From an uncultured Spirochaetales bacterium (GTDB taxonomy: Bacteria; Spirochaetota; Spirochaetia; Sphaerochaetales; Sphaerochaetaceae), in contig CALXRC010000005.1 of the NCBI GenBank assembly GCA_944390865.1, forward strand, positions 50,234-114,233: DNA of 64,000 nucleotides, read 5' to 3'. The notes below the pieces were generated by a model that saw only the letters and a program-made list of their open reading frames with translations, was not told the DNA's origin and did not search any database. This document shows, piece by piece, positions 24,882-33,138 of the stretch. Within the stretch, counting starts at the first letter, position 1. Every line of letters begins with the position of its first letter. Made by a program: the position numbers and the translations under genes.

Positions 24882-25757
24882 TCAAGCAGTGTAACTTTCA
24901 AGTATCTTCGCTCTGGATGGCTGCTTCAATCTTTCAAGAGCCCTCTTCTCAATCTGGCGGATTCTCTCCTTTGTGAGGTTGTATATCTCGCCGATCTCCT
25001 TGAGGCTCATAGGTGCACTGTTGTTCAGTCCAAAGCGCAAAATGATGATCTGTCTCTCCTTTTCCGGGAGTGTGTCAAGAACTGCATTGATGTCTTCTTT
25101 AAGGCACTTCTGCATTGCCAGCTCTTCAGGGCCGAAGCCTTCATCCTCAATGAAGTCTCCAAGCTTGCTGCTGGATGCGTCAGAACCGTTCGTTATCGGG
25201 GTGTCAAAGGAAACTGTCTCCCTTGAGATGTTCAGCAGTTCGTTGACCAGTTCAGGCTCAAGTCCGGCTTCCTTTGCGATCTCCTCGATTGAAACATCAG
25301 CACTGCCTGATGAATGCATGAGGGATTTCTGAGCCTTCTGGATCTGGAAAAGCTCATTTGCCCTGTTAAGCGGCAGTCTGACTGCACGGCTCTTTTCGCA
25401 GATGGCTTTCATGATTGACTGTCTGATCCACCACACAGCGTAGGAGATGAAATGATAACCTTTCTCCGGCTCAAACTTGTCAAGCGCAATCAGCAGGCCG
25501 ATATTGCCTTCATCGATCAGGTCCTCAAGGGGGAGTCCCTGTCCCTGATATTTCTTGGCAACTGCCACAACGAAGCGGAGGTTTGCGCTGATCAGACGCT
25601 CGCGGGCTCTTTCGTCGCCCTTCTGCGCACGCACTGCCAGCTGGTATTCTTCATCATGATCAAGCAGAGGAACCCTGTTGATTTCCTTCAGGTAAATTGA
25701 AAGAACATCCTTATCCTCTTCCATTGAAACTGTTTCATTTAACATCTTTCCTGTCAT
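24882..25757 (-). CDS. Group-2 sigma-70 family factor (RpoS/SigA-like)
   Basis: 291 residues. Regions in order: 1.2 (DVLSIYLKEINRVPLLDHDEEYQLA, from about residue 17), 2.1-2.4 (LISANLRFVVAVAKKYQGQG, DLIDEGNIGLLIALDKFEP, YAVWWIRQSIMKAI), 3, and 4.2 (SLKEIGEIYNLTKERIRQIEKRALERL). It lacks the long acidic region 1.1 and the non-conserved insert of a primary RpoD, so it should be an alternative or stress-type factor. The ATG at 25757 has AGGAG at 9 bases. It is preceded by a sigma-54 promoter and dyad boxes and followed by a strong terminator, a single-gene unit. From memory, Treponema pallidum also keeps a short sigma gene next to groES. Confidence 0.93.
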   Translation of the reverse strand: MTGKMLNETVSMEEDKDVLSIYLKEINRVPLLDHDEEYQLAVRAQKGDERARERLISANLRFVVAVAKKYQGQGLPLEDLIDEGNIGLLIALDKFEPEKGYHFISYAVWWIRQSIMKAICEKSRAVRLPLNRANELFQIQKAQKSLMHSSGSADVSIEEIAKEAGLEPELVNELLNISRETVSFDTPITNGSDASSSKLGDFIEDEGFGPEELAMQKCLKEDINAVLDTLPEKERQIIILRFGLNNSAPMSLKEIGEIYNLTKERIRQIEKRALERLKQPSRAKILESYTA

Positions 25758-25785
25758 GATCCGTATCTCCTATACGCAAATACTC

Positions 25786-25803
25786 AAGCAAGATGCATGC
25801 CAA
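25786..25803 (-). promoter_or_regulatory. Sigma-54 (-24/-12) promoter of the group-2 sigma gene
   Basis: On the minus strand TTGGCATGCATCTTGCTT matches the RpoN consensus TTGGCACG-N4-TTGCTT at all but one base, with exactly 10 bases between the GG and GC elements. The predicted start point is near 25776, about 19 bases before the ATG and just upstream of the AGGAG, leaving a short normal leader. No comparable sigma-70 promoter is apparent there. Confidence 0.75.
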
Positions 25804-25872
25804 GTGCTAATTCCTTGCAGAAGCCCAGCCGGAAGGCCGGAAATTCGGTTCAGGACAGAAAAACTGTTTCGT

Positions 25873-25922
25873 TTTGACACAAGGTGATGAAAACAGGGCA
25901 AAAATGTGTCACTTTGATACAA
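25873..25922. promoter_or_regulatory. Candidate enhancer boxes TGTGTCA-N3-TGATACA plus a half site
   Basis: A dyad TGTGTCA-CTT-TGATACA (25905-25921) and a half site TTTGACACAA (25873-25882) lie about 100 and 137 bases upstream of the predicted sigma-54 start point. TTTGACACAA and TTTGATACAA are exactly 40 bases apart. The position and 17-base dyad size suit binding of an NtrC-type activator. The same dyad type occurs at 34187-34203. Confidence 0.55.
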
Positions 25923-25930
25923 AATGAATG

Positions 25931-26311
25931 TCAGGCAGTGAGAACAGGTGTCTTTTTAGCCCTAAAATCGATTTCAAGAGACTTCAGAAGGTTCCATTCA
26001 CCTTCCGGACGGATATCAAAAGGACTGTAATCAAGGCTTATGCGCATTTCATCGTAGGTGGCCCTGATCAGCGCGCAGATCTCATCTCCCTCATCGAGCG
26101 GAATGTTTAAATCCTTTCTTCCTGCAAGATAGACCCTGAACTGGTAGCTGAAGAATGTGGAGAATTCAATGTCAATCGTGCCGCTGTCCGTACAGCGCAG
26201 GTAAAATGCCTTTATATATGAAGATATGCAGCCTTCACAGTCGCCGTTCAATGCGGCTTCCCTGGCTTTCTTCATCTGAATAAGACTGTTGAGCTTTCTT
26301 ATATCCAGCAT
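25931..26311 (-). CDS. Hypothetical protein between the sigma factor and groS
   Basis: 126 residues; ATG at 26311 with GAGG 5 bases upstream. I do not recognise the family. The N-terminal 40 residues look helical (KLNSLIQMKKAREAALNGDCEGCISSYIKAFYL), resembling one TPR-like helical pair, with two Cys (DCEGC). The rest is a compact mixed alpha/beta sequence including FRVYLAGRKDLNIPLDEGDE. No signal peptide or membrane segment. It is divergent from groS, and its stop lies just beyond the dyad boxes of the sigma-factor promoter. Confidence 0.7.
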   Translation of the reverse strand: MLDIRKLNSLIQMKKAREAALNGDCEGCISSYIKAFYLRCTDSGTIDIEFSTFFSYQFRVYLAGRKDLNIPLDEGDEICALIRATYDEMRISLDYSPFDIRPEGEWNLLKSLEIDFRAKKTPVLTA

Positions 26312-26330
26312 TTTATCCTCACTACCTACT

Positions 26331-26359
26331 TAAATAATAACAAACGGCAGAAGCGGCAA
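26331..26359 (-). promoter_or_regulatory. Promoter of the hypothetical gene 25931-26311
   Basis: On the minus strand -35 TTGCCG (26359-26354), 17-base spacer, -10 TATTTA (26336-26331). Confidence 0.4.
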
Positions 26360-26429
26360 GAGCCAAAATTGAAAAAAATGCACACTGTTACTTTTTTTCA
26401 CACCGCACAGTTCTTGCCCCTTTTTCATA

Positions 26430-26458
26430 TTGCCGAGCTGAAACTTGTTGAGTATATT
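26430..26458 (+). promoter_or_regulatory. Promoter of groS
   Basis: -35 TTGCCG (26430-26435), 17-base spacer, -10 TATATT (26453-26458). The leader of about 45 bases carries AAGGAGAG before the ATG. No CIRCE operator is visible. Confidence 0.6.
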
Positions 26459-26508
26459 ATCCTAATGTTGAAAAACAAATGCTCAATATATAAGGAGAGA
26501 TATAGATT

Positions 26509-26772
26509 ATGAAAATCATTCCTTTGAATGACAGGGTACTGGTTAAGGTTGCAGAAGCTGAAGAGAAGACAGCAAGCGGTCTTTATATCCCGCAGACAAG
26601 TCAGGAGAAGACTCAGATTGCTGATGTTGTCGCAGTCGGCGACAGCGAGGACATCAAGGTTAAACCCGGCCAGAAGATCCTGCATGACAAATATGCAGGC
26701 ACACAGGTCAAGGCAGACGGCAATGAATACCTCATTCTTGCAGCTGCAGACATTCTTGCAGTCATCGAGTAA
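26509..26772 (+). CDS. groS: Co-chaperonin GroES
   Basis: 87 residues. GroES caps the GroEL cage. The sequence begins MKIIPLNDRVLVKVAEAEEKTASGLYIPQ (the roof/mobile-loop region), and ends with VKADGNEYLILAAADILAVIE. It is a single-gene unit with its own promoter and terminator; groL is not adjacent. From memory, split groES and groEL are normal in spirochaetes. The family is about 90-97 residues, so it is complete. Confidence 0.97.
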   Translation: MKIIPLNDRVLVKVAEAEEKTASGLYIPQTSQEKTQIADVVAVGDSEDIKVKPGQKILHDKYAGTQVKADGNEYLILAAADILAVIE

Positions 26773-26793
26773 GACAAGGTGCTGAGAATTTGA

Positions 26794-26826
26794 GGGCATC
26801 CGCTTTTCCGGATGCCCTTTCTGTTT
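26794..26826 (+). terminator. Intrinsic terminator of groS, shared with dinG
   Basis: GGGCATCCG / CGGATGCCC stem with a short T-rich loop, then TTTCTGTTT. It lies between convergent groS and dinG. Confidence 0.85.
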
Positions 26827-28936
26827 AATAGAGGAAATTCTCTATTCTGCTGGCAAATGAGGAGACATTAAGCATCTCCCCTTCCGGCGTGCTGTAGGGA
26901 GGAATGCAGGCTCTGATCAGGCTGATATAGCGTTTTGCCCTCGCATCGGCGATCACGGCCACTCCCCTGTCAGACTCGCTCCTTATCAGCCTTCCAAGCC
27001 CCTGCTTCAGTGTTATCAGCATTTCAGGCAGCTCAATTTTCATATACGGGTTTTCTCCGGCTGCGGCAATGGCCTCGCAGCGGGAGCGCTTTACAGGATC
27101 CTCGACATGGGGAAAGGGAAGCTGGGTTATGATGAGCAGCTTCAGGGCCTGTCCCGGAACGTCTATTCCTTCCCAGAATGAGCGGACGCCGAAGAGCACT
27201 GAGCTCTCATCTTCAATGAATTCCCGTCTCAGCTTCTCCGCGCTTGTTCCCCTTCTCTGTATCAGCAGTCTTGTGCTGATCCTGTCCTTCACCTCCTCAT
27301 AGACTGTCTCCATCATTTCATTTGAGGTGAAGAGCACAAGGGCGCTGCCTTCGCTTGAGCTGACTGCATCTGTTATCAGAGATGCAAGATAATGGGAATA
27401 GGCCTTTCTGCTGCCGATATTGAAGCCCATGCCGTCTTCTCCGTCAGGATATAGCAGCAGGGCATTGTGCTCATAATCAAATGGGGACGCATAAAAACCT
27501 GTTATCAGATCCGGAAAGCTGTCAAGCCCTGTCTGGGCCAGGAAGTATGAAAAATCCTTTCCGGCCTTCACTGTCGCTGAGGTGCACACAACGGTTGAAA
27601 GCCTGCTGAATATTGTCTCGTTCAGCTTTGAGGCTACTGAGAGCGGAGATATCATCATGACAGTGCTGTCCCTGTCGCTGCCATAGCGGTAGTGAAAGAC
27701 AAGATCCCTGTGCGCATCGTGTTCAAGAAAGAGGGAAAGCAGCGTGTGGTATGAATCAAAGCTTTCCAGGACTGACCGTCCCATTCTCACATAGATTTCA
27801 TCATCATCCTGCCCTTTTCCGGAAAGGAAAATCCTGAGGACCCTGCGTATGTCATCAAGGCAGGAAATGAGTGCCATGACATCAGCGCGCCTGGATGAAA
27901 AGCTTTCCGCTGTATCAGTGACAAGGCACTGGGACTTGAACTTTCTCCTCTCCTCAGGGCCGATGAGATCAGCAAGGAAGAATTTAAGCTGCGAACCGAA
28001 AGCTGAACAGCTGGCCTCAAGCAGGCGGGCATCCTGCGCTGTCGCCTCCCTGTTCAATGAAGAAAGGATGTCAGCAAGGTGCTGTCCTTCCTTTTCCTTG
28101 AAGCTGATGGCAAAGAGCTTTCTCCACAGCTCGGCATACGACCTGTTGTCAAGGCTCAGGGAATAGAACTCAGTGGCGGCCTTGTCAATGTTGTGGCACT
28201 CATCGATTATCAGGCGGCTGTACGGAGGAAGAATGACAGTATCATCATAGTCCTCATGGTTTTCGATCCTGATCGATGAGTCGATGAACAGCAGAGCATG
28301 GTTTGTGACGATGATCCTGCTTTTGGAGGCTTTCTCAAGGGCGTTGTAATAGAAGCAGGAAGAGAAATGCCTGCACCTCTGCTTCGTGCAGCTGTCCCTG
28401 TCGCAGCGCACGCGGCTGAGGAAGGGAGAGGAAAGAAGCGGATGATCCAGCTCCTCCACTATGCCTGTGGCTGTCGAGCGGAACCAGGCATAGATTCTCT
28501 CCTCATCGCTCTGGGCTTCGGAGAACAGGGCTTCTGTCCTGTCGCGGAAGGAGCTGACAGCATTGAGCATCTTGCTTGTGCATACATACCTTGCCCGCCC
28601 GAGCAGCAGGCAATAGGACACGTCGGTGCCAAGCAGTCTGACAAGAGAAGGAAGATCCTTGTTCATCAGCTGCTGCTGAAGGGCGACGTTGCTTGTCGCA
28701 ATGACAGTCCTGTCTTCCGGATCCTCAAGAGCGTGGAGGATTGCCGGGGCCAGATATGCATAGCTTTTTCCCGTGCCGGTGCCGGCCTCGATCACGCCCT
28801 TTCTGTCCTCATTGTAGCACTGGGCAACATCCCAGGCCATGGACAGCTGGTCGTCACGCTTCTCGAAGTTCTCAAGTCCCTTCTCAAGCAGTCCGCCTTT
28901 TGCGAATATGTCTTCAAGCTGGCTGTAGTCTATCAC
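26825..28936 (-). CDS. dinG: DinG-type ATP-dependent DNA helicase
   Basis: 703 residues. DinG is an iron-sulfur superfamily 2 5'-3' helicase acting on D-loops, R-loops and damaged DNA. Walker A is EAGTGTGKSYAY (about residues 50-61); four Cys that should hold the 4Fe-4S cluster are the one in YVCTSKM and those in CDRDSCTKQRCRHFSSC; the DECH box is LIIDECHNID; late motifs include GVRSFWEGIDVPG and QGLGRLIRSESDRG. The GTG start overlaps the stop of the response-regulator gene (GTGA), placing it last in the murG-to-dinG operon. Confidence 0.92.
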   Translation of the reverse strand: MIDYSQLEDIFAKGGLLEKGLENFEKRDDQLSMAWDVAQCYNEDRKGVIEAGTGTGKSYAYLAPAILHALEDPEDRTVIATSNVALQQQLMNKDLPSLVRLLGTDVSYCLLLGRARYVCTSKMLNAVSSFRDRTEALFSEAQSDEERIYAWFRSTATGIVEELDHPLLSSPFLSRVRCDRDSCTKQRCRHFSSCFYYNALEKASKSRIIVTNHALLFIDSSIRIENHEDYDDTVILPPYSRLIIDECHNIDKAATEFYSLSLDNRSYAELWRKLFAISFKEKEGQHLADILSSLNREATAQDARLLEASCSAFGSQLKFFLADLIGPEERRKFKSQCLVTDTAESFSSRRADVMALISCLDDIRRVLRIFLSGKGQDDDEIYVRMGRSVLESFDSYHTLLSLFLEHDAHRDLVFHYRYGSDRDSTVMMISPLSVASKLNETIFSRLSTVVCTSATVKAGKDFSYFLAQTGLDSFPDLITGFYASPFDYEHNALLLYPDGEDGMGFNIGSRKAYSHYLASLITDAVSSSEGSALVLFTSNEMMETVYEEVKDRISTRLLIQRRGTSAEKLRREFIEDESSVLFGVRSFWEGIDVPGQALKLLIITQLPFPHVEDPVKRSRCEAIAAAGENPYMKIELPEMLITLKQGLGRLIRSESDRGVAVIADARAKRYISLIRACIPPYSTPEGEMLNVSSFASRIENFLY

Positions 28937-30291
28937 TCTTGCCCTCTTGCGTATTCTTCAAGCTTCCTGTGCAGGGTCTTGCGCCCTATCGCAAGCACTT
29001 CGGCAGCCTTTGTCTTGTTTCCCTTGTAGTGGGCTACAGTGGACAGGATGATCTTCTTCTCCGCCTCCTCAAGCGTAGTTCCCACATTGATGCTGACAGT
29101 CTCATTCTCATCTCTTGAGGCGATGTGAGGAGGAAGCTCGTCAACATCAATCATGGCGCCTCTGGCCAGCACGACACAGCTTTCCACTGTGTTTCTCAGC
29201 TCCCTGATGTTTCCCGGCCATGAGTAAGCCAGCAGGGCCTTGCGTGCGCTGTTTGTAAAACCCTCGACATGGCGGCCGTCCTCCTGGTTGAACGTGTCAA
29301 TGAAAGAGGAGATGAGCAGAGGAATGTCTTCCTTCCTCTCCCTCAGAGGAGGGACTTCGATATGGACCACATTCAGGCGGTAATAGAGATCTTCCCTGAA
29401 GTTTCCATTCCTGATCTCCTGCTCAAGATTCCTGTTTGTGGCTGCCACGATGCGCACATCCACACTGACAGTCTCTTCTCCGCCCACGCGCTCAAAGCAG
29501 CGCTCCTGCAGCACGCGCAGGATCTTTATCTGTGTGCTCTGATCAATCTCCCCGATCTCATCAAGGAAAATGGTTCCTCCGTCAGCCAGCTCAAAACGTC
29601 CTTTCTTCTGGCTCACGGCCCCTGTGAAGGCGCCCTTCTCGTGCCCGAAAAGCTCGCTCTCAAGCAGTGTCGGCGACAAAGAGGCGCAGTTGACCTTGAT
29701 CAGCGGGCCGTCAGCTCTGGAAGAAAGGCTGTGAATTGCATCTGCGACAAGCTCCTTTCCTGTTCCGCTTTCGCCGGTAACAAGGACGGAAGCTTTGCTT
29801 GGAGCGACCTGGGCGATGATTTCCATCATCTTCGCAACAGGCGCACTCTTGCCGATTATCTTCTGATACCCCTGCTTTTTCTTCAGAACGTCAATTTCCG
29901 CCTTCAGCTGCCTGTTCTGCTCGCTGATGCGTTTGTTTGACAGAGCCTTGGAGACTGTGAGGATGAGATGGTCAAGGTCCACAGGCTTTGTGAAAAAGTC
30001 AACGGCTCCGTCCCTCATCGCCTGTACAGCGTCTTCGATTGAGCCGTGCCCCGTGAGCACAATGACAGGCAGCGTCGGGTATGCTGCGTTTATCTTCTTC
30101 AGCAGGTCGTAGCCGCTGATGCCCGGCATCCTCAGATCAGTGATGACAAGATCAACTGACTTTTTGTTGATCATTGTCCAGGCGGCCTGGCCGTCCTCTG
30201 CCTGAAGCGTGTCATAGCCCTCGTCCTCAAAGGCAATTGCAAGTCCGGAACGGATGTTTTTCTCATCATCTGCGATCAGTACTGTAGCCAC
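28933..30291 (-). CDS. NtrC-family sigma-54-dependent response regulator (Rrp2/AtoC-like)
   Basis: 452 residues. Receiver domain 1-120 with phosphoacceptor Asp52 ([10 protein letters not shown]) and Lys102; AAA+ central domain about 147-370 with Walker A GESGTGKE (173-180), the sigma-54-contacting loop GAFTGA (220-225), Walker [12 protein letters not shown] (238-248) and sensor motifs [10 protein letters not shown] and [10 protein letters not shown]; Fis-type helix-turn-helix at the end ([23 protein letters not shown]). All parts needed to activate sigma-54 polymerase are intact. The GTG start has AGGAG 8 bases upstream. It directly follows the histidine-kinase gene; the likely target 3 kb away is the sigma-54 promoter of the group-2 sigma gene. 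Confidence 0.94.
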   Translation of the reverse strand: MATVLIADDEKNIRSGLAIAFEDEGYDTLQAEDGQAAWTMINKKSVDLVITDLRMPGISGYDLLKKINAAYPTLPVIVLTGHGSIEDAVQAMRDGAVDFFTKPVDLDHLILTVSKALSNKRISEQNRQLKAEIDVLKKKQGYQKIIGKSAPVAKMMEIIAQVAPSKASVLVTGESGTGKELVADAIHSLSSRADGPLIKVNCASLSPTLLESELFGHEKGAFTGAVSQKKGRFELADGGTIFLDEIGEIDQSTQIKILRVLQERCFERVGGEETVSVDVRIVAATNRNLEQEIRNGNFREDLYYRLNVVHIEVPPLRERKEDIPLLISSFIDTFNQEDGRHVEGFTNSARKALLAYSWPGNIRELRNTVESCVVLARGAMIDVDELPPHIASRDENETVSINVGTTLEEAEKKIILSTVAHYKGNKTKAAEVLAIGRKTLHRKLEEYARGQE

Positions 30292-30294
30292 CTG

Positions 30295-31461
30295 TCACTC
30301 TCCTGTCTCTTCCAGAGCCGTACGCTCGTCATCAGGTACAGGAAGACTGATCCTGAAGCAGGTCCCCTGTCCCACCGTGCTTTCCACGGAGATGTCTCCT
30401 CCGTGTTCCTTGATGATCTTGTAAACCACTGTCAGGCCGAGCCCTGTGCCGTTTGCCTTGGTCGTGAAATAAGGCTCGAAGATCTTTGCCAGATGCTCCT
30501 GGTCAATTCCGCAGCCGGTATCCCTGACACAGATGACCACATTGTTTCCCTGAGCGTAAGCAGAAAGATCAAGCCTGCCTCCGTTCTCCATTGCGTTAAG
30601 CGCGTTCTTGATGATGTTGAGCAGGGCCTGGCGCAGGAAACTGTCATCGATCATGAGCTTCGGCAGGAAGGGCTCGACAGTGACGCTGAACCTGATTCCA
30701 TGCTCTTCAAGCTCAGGGCGCACGAAGTCCTCAAGATTCCTTATGACAGGCTCAAGCCGCTGCTTTTTCAGATTCACATCCATAGGACGCACGGCAAACA
30801 GGAAATCAACTGCGATGCTGTTGAGATGCTCTATCTCCTCTTCCAGCACGCTGAGATAGCGCTCGGCATCATCCAGCGTCAGCGACTTCTTCTTTGAAAA
30901 AGCCTTCTTCAGCAGCTGAATATGTATCTGCATGGCAGCAAGCGGATTTTTTATCTCATGGGCAATTCCTGCCGCCATTGTAGTCATGCTGGCAAGGGAC
31001 TCGCTGCGTCTCAGGCGGGCCTGGGAGCGCTTGTCTTCCGTTATGTCCCTGACAATGAGATCAAGATAGTCAAAATCATCACTGTTTATCCTTCTGTTCT
31101 GAATCAGTATGATCCTGACTTCAGATCCCTGCTGGAAATAAAACTCCTTTTCAGCCTCCCCGCTTTCACCTTGCAGGCTCTCCAGATAGGAAAGGACCTC
31201 GTCATCAGTGATGATCTCATCCAGTCTGTGTCCTTCGCTGCGGCCCATGTACAGCCTGTTTGTGGGAAGCAGCGTCGCAAAGATCACGTTTGCATATACA
31301 ATCAGGTCCTGAGACAGCACGCAGTGCCCGACCTTGTCATTCTCGATCAGGGCCTCAAGCATGTCATTGCGGCTGATCTGCTGGCTTACCAGGTTTTTCA
31401 GCTCGTCAGAAGGCATGCTGTCCAGTCTTTCAATTGCCTTTCTGAGCAGTCGTCCGTTCAT
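30295..31461 (-). CDS. Soluble PAS-domain sensor histidine kinase (Hk2/NtrB-like)
   Basis: 388 residues with no membrane segment, so a cytoplasmic sensor. A PAS-like domain covers about residues 35-145 (LIVYANVIFATLLPTNR; FDYLDLIVRDITEDKR). The dimerisation helix carries the H box AAGIAHEIKNPLAAM (His168), followed by N box NIIKNALNAM, G1 DTGCGID, F box EPYFTTK and G2 GTGLGLTVVYKI. The ATG overlaps the stop of the upstream holB-like gene by 4 bases. It is paired with the NtrC-type regulator downstream. The PAS domain shows no obvious haem His or flavin motif, so the signal is unknown. Confidence 0.93.
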   Translation of the reverse strand: MNGRLLRKAIERLDSMPSDELKNLVSQQISRNDMLEALIENDKVGHCVLSQDLIVYANVIFATLLPTNRLYMGRSEGHRLDEIITDDEVLSYLESLQGESGEAEKEFYFQQGSEVRIILIQNRRINSDDFDYLDLIVRDITEDKRSQARLRRSESLASMTTMAAGIAHEIKNPLAAMQIHIQLLKKAFSKKKSLTLDDAERYLSVLEEEIEHLNSIAVDFLFAVRPMDVNLKKQRLEPVIRNLEDFVRPELEEHGIRFSVTVEPFLPKLMIDDSFLRQALLNIIKNALNAMENGGRLDLSAYAQGNNVVICVRDTGCGIDQEHLAKIFEPYFTTKANGTGLGLTVVYKIIKEHGGDISVESTVGQGTCFRISLPVPDDERTALEETGE

Positions 31462-32588
31462 AATACACTAATCCCCCTCTGAATCCGCTCAAGCATCGTC
31501 CTCCTGTTCTGGGAGTAGATATCGGCCTGAGTGACAGCATGGCAGAAGAGATCGAGGATGTCAGAGGCAGGCCTGTCTGCAATGACAGACTGCCTGAAGC
31601 CGTCCTCGATGATCTCCATCACCCTGCGGATGAAAAGGTCAAAGGCGCTGAACTCCTCAAGGAAGGAGGAAAGCGCCGTCAGCTCCTGCGCATCAAGCGG
31701 CTTTCTCCTGATCAGCAGCCTGTGAACAAAATTCTCAGCCTCTGAGCTGAGCTTCGCAAGATCAAGTCCGCCGGCACTGAAGAAAAAGTCCTGAATGGAA
31801 AGGCTGTCATGGGCAAAGAAAGTACTCTCCAGAAACTGCTTTTCCTCTTTCTGCCCGATTTCATGAAATTCGTACTGCCTTACGCGTGACAGAATAGTGG
31901 GCAGGATGCGGCTTGCCGAAGATGAGATCAATATGAAATAGACAGAGGCCGGCGGCTCCTCCAGAATCTTCAGTATCGAGTTCATCGTGCCGGCTGCCAC
32001 GTTCTCCGTGCCCTCAAGCACAATGACCTTCCTCTGATCAGGATTCTGGAAGGCAAAGCTCTGGATCTGCCTGACCTGATCGATTGTGTAGACAGAGGTC
32101 TTCTTCTTTCTCGAAATCAGGCGGGCCAGCGCCTCATCATACTTTTTCAGAAAGGGTTCAAGCTGGCCGGATGAAGGGTCTGAAGGAAAAGAATACATCA
32201 CGTCTGACAGTTCTGCAGCCGCAGCGAAGACATCCTTCTGGCTGTTTGTGTAAAGCGCTTCATGAAAGGCCGAGAGGAAGACGGCATTCTCATGCCTGAA
32301 GGCACCGGCAGCTGCAAGGTTCCTGTTCTTCTCAAGGATGTTCCTCAGGGCCTTCAGCCTGATCAGGCTGTCCCTGTTCGGTATTATCACAAGGTTGGCA
32401 CTCGCGAGAGTGTCAAACCTGTCCTCTTCTCCAAGCAGGGCAAGCGCAAGCTCTGAGGCCGCTGTCATCTTTGATGAGTACGGGGGGCCGAAAAACAGGG
32501 ATGAACGTGCCAGGTTTCCCTTTTCCAGTTCGCCCCTCAGCCTTGAAGCAAGCTGCGGCTGCGTGCGCTCAAGTCTTTCAAACGGCAT
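31458..32588 (-). CDS. holB: DNA polymerase III delta-prime-like AAA+ subunit
   Basis: 376 residues. A clamp-loader-like AAA+ protein: FGPPYSSKMTAASELA stands where Walker A should be, TIDQVRQIQSFAFQNPDQRKVIVLEGTENVAAGTMNSILKILEEPP is the typical delta-prime/gamma core, and ILPTILSRVRQYEF is the SRC-like motif (Cys replaced by Val). The P-loop has lost the G-K-[ST], as in E. coli delta-prime, which does not hydrolyse ATP. The C-terminal third is a helical collar. It overlaps cvpA by 11 bases and the kinase gene by 4. Confidence 0.82.
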   Translation of the reverse strand: MPFERLERTQPQLASRLRGELEKGNLARSSLFFGPPYSSKMTAASELALALLGEEDRFDTLASANLVIIPNRDSLIRLKALRNILEKNRNLAAAGAFRHENAVFLSAFHEALYTNSQKDVFAAAAELSDVMYSFPSDPSSGQLEPFLKKYDEALARLISRKKKTSVYTIDQVRQIQSFAFQNPDQRKVIVLEGTENVAAGTMNSILKILEEPPASVYFILISSSASRILPTILSRVRQYEFHEIGQKEEKQFLESTFFAHDSLSIQDFFFSAGGLDLAKLSSEAENFVHRLLIRRKPLDAQELTALSSFLEEFSAFDLFIRRVMEIIEDGFRQSVIADRPASDILDLFCHAVTQADIYSQNRRTMLERIQRGISVL

Positions 32589-33138
32589 TGCCGCTCACCT
32601 CCTGAATTGTCTGCATCCCGCTTTCAGCAAGTGTTTCGATTGTGCTGAGGGCCTGCGGCGAGATCACGCTGATTATTCTGGTGTATATGACAGAGGAATC
32701 AAGAATGCCTGACACATCAAAAAGGCTCTGCAGCGTAAGCAGATGGATGATGACCGTCACTGCCAGCAGGCTTATGATCAGTCCCCAGATAAAGCCGAGT
32801 ATATTGTCCAGGGCACCCAGCCTGAATGTCTCCACAATCTTTCTCAGCATCTTTCCAACCAGTATGACAATCAGAAAGCCTGTGAAGAAGAGGACAATGA
32901 AGGTGATTGCAGTCACGGCTATTGGCGGAAATGACTCAGGCAGCAGGGAGGCCATATGAGGCTGTGCCATGGAAAGAAACATCACGGCAGATATCAGTCC
33001 CACGATAATGCCTGCCCACTTTGACAGTTCCATCACAAAGCCTTTGATGCAGCAGCTGACAGCGCTGATCATGCATATTGCGAAAATGATGATGTCAACA
33101 AGTGAAATACTAACTGATCCGATCTGAAACAAAGTCAT
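32578..33138 (-). CDS. cvpA: CvpA-family membrane protein
   Basis: 186 residues from the ATG at 33138, set by AGGAG 6 bases upstream. Four hydrophobic segments: ISLVDIIIFAICMISAVSCCIKGF, AGIIVGLISAVMFL, IAVTAITFIVLFFTGFLIVILVG and GFIWGLIISLLAVTVIIHLL. CvpA proteins are inner-membrane proteins linked to colicin V production and envelope homeostasis. The start lies inside the murG 3' end (29-base overlap). The order murG-cvpA is recalled from Borrelia and Treponema genomes. Confidence 0.85.
   Translation of the reverse strand: MTLFQIGSVSISLVDIIIFAICMISAVSCCIKGFVMELSKWAGIIVGLISAVMFLSMAQPHMASLLPESFPPIAVTAITFIVLFFTGFLIVILVGKMLRKIVETFRLGALDNILGFIWGLIISLLAVTVIIHLLTLQSLFDVSGILDSSVIYTRIISVISPQALSTIETLAESGMQTIQEVSGNAV

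Noticed and set aside
24565..24885. Minus-strand frame behind the sigma-factor terminator
   Set aside because: The ATG at 24804 has a fair ribosome site, but the product has no recognisable domain and it starts right after a strong terminator; kept only as part of the intergenic note.
25783..25815. Possible CIRCE operator (TTAGCACT) at the sigma-gene promoter
   Set aside because: Only one half matches; the second half GAGTGCTAA at 9-base spacing is missing, and the bases are better explained by the -24 element.
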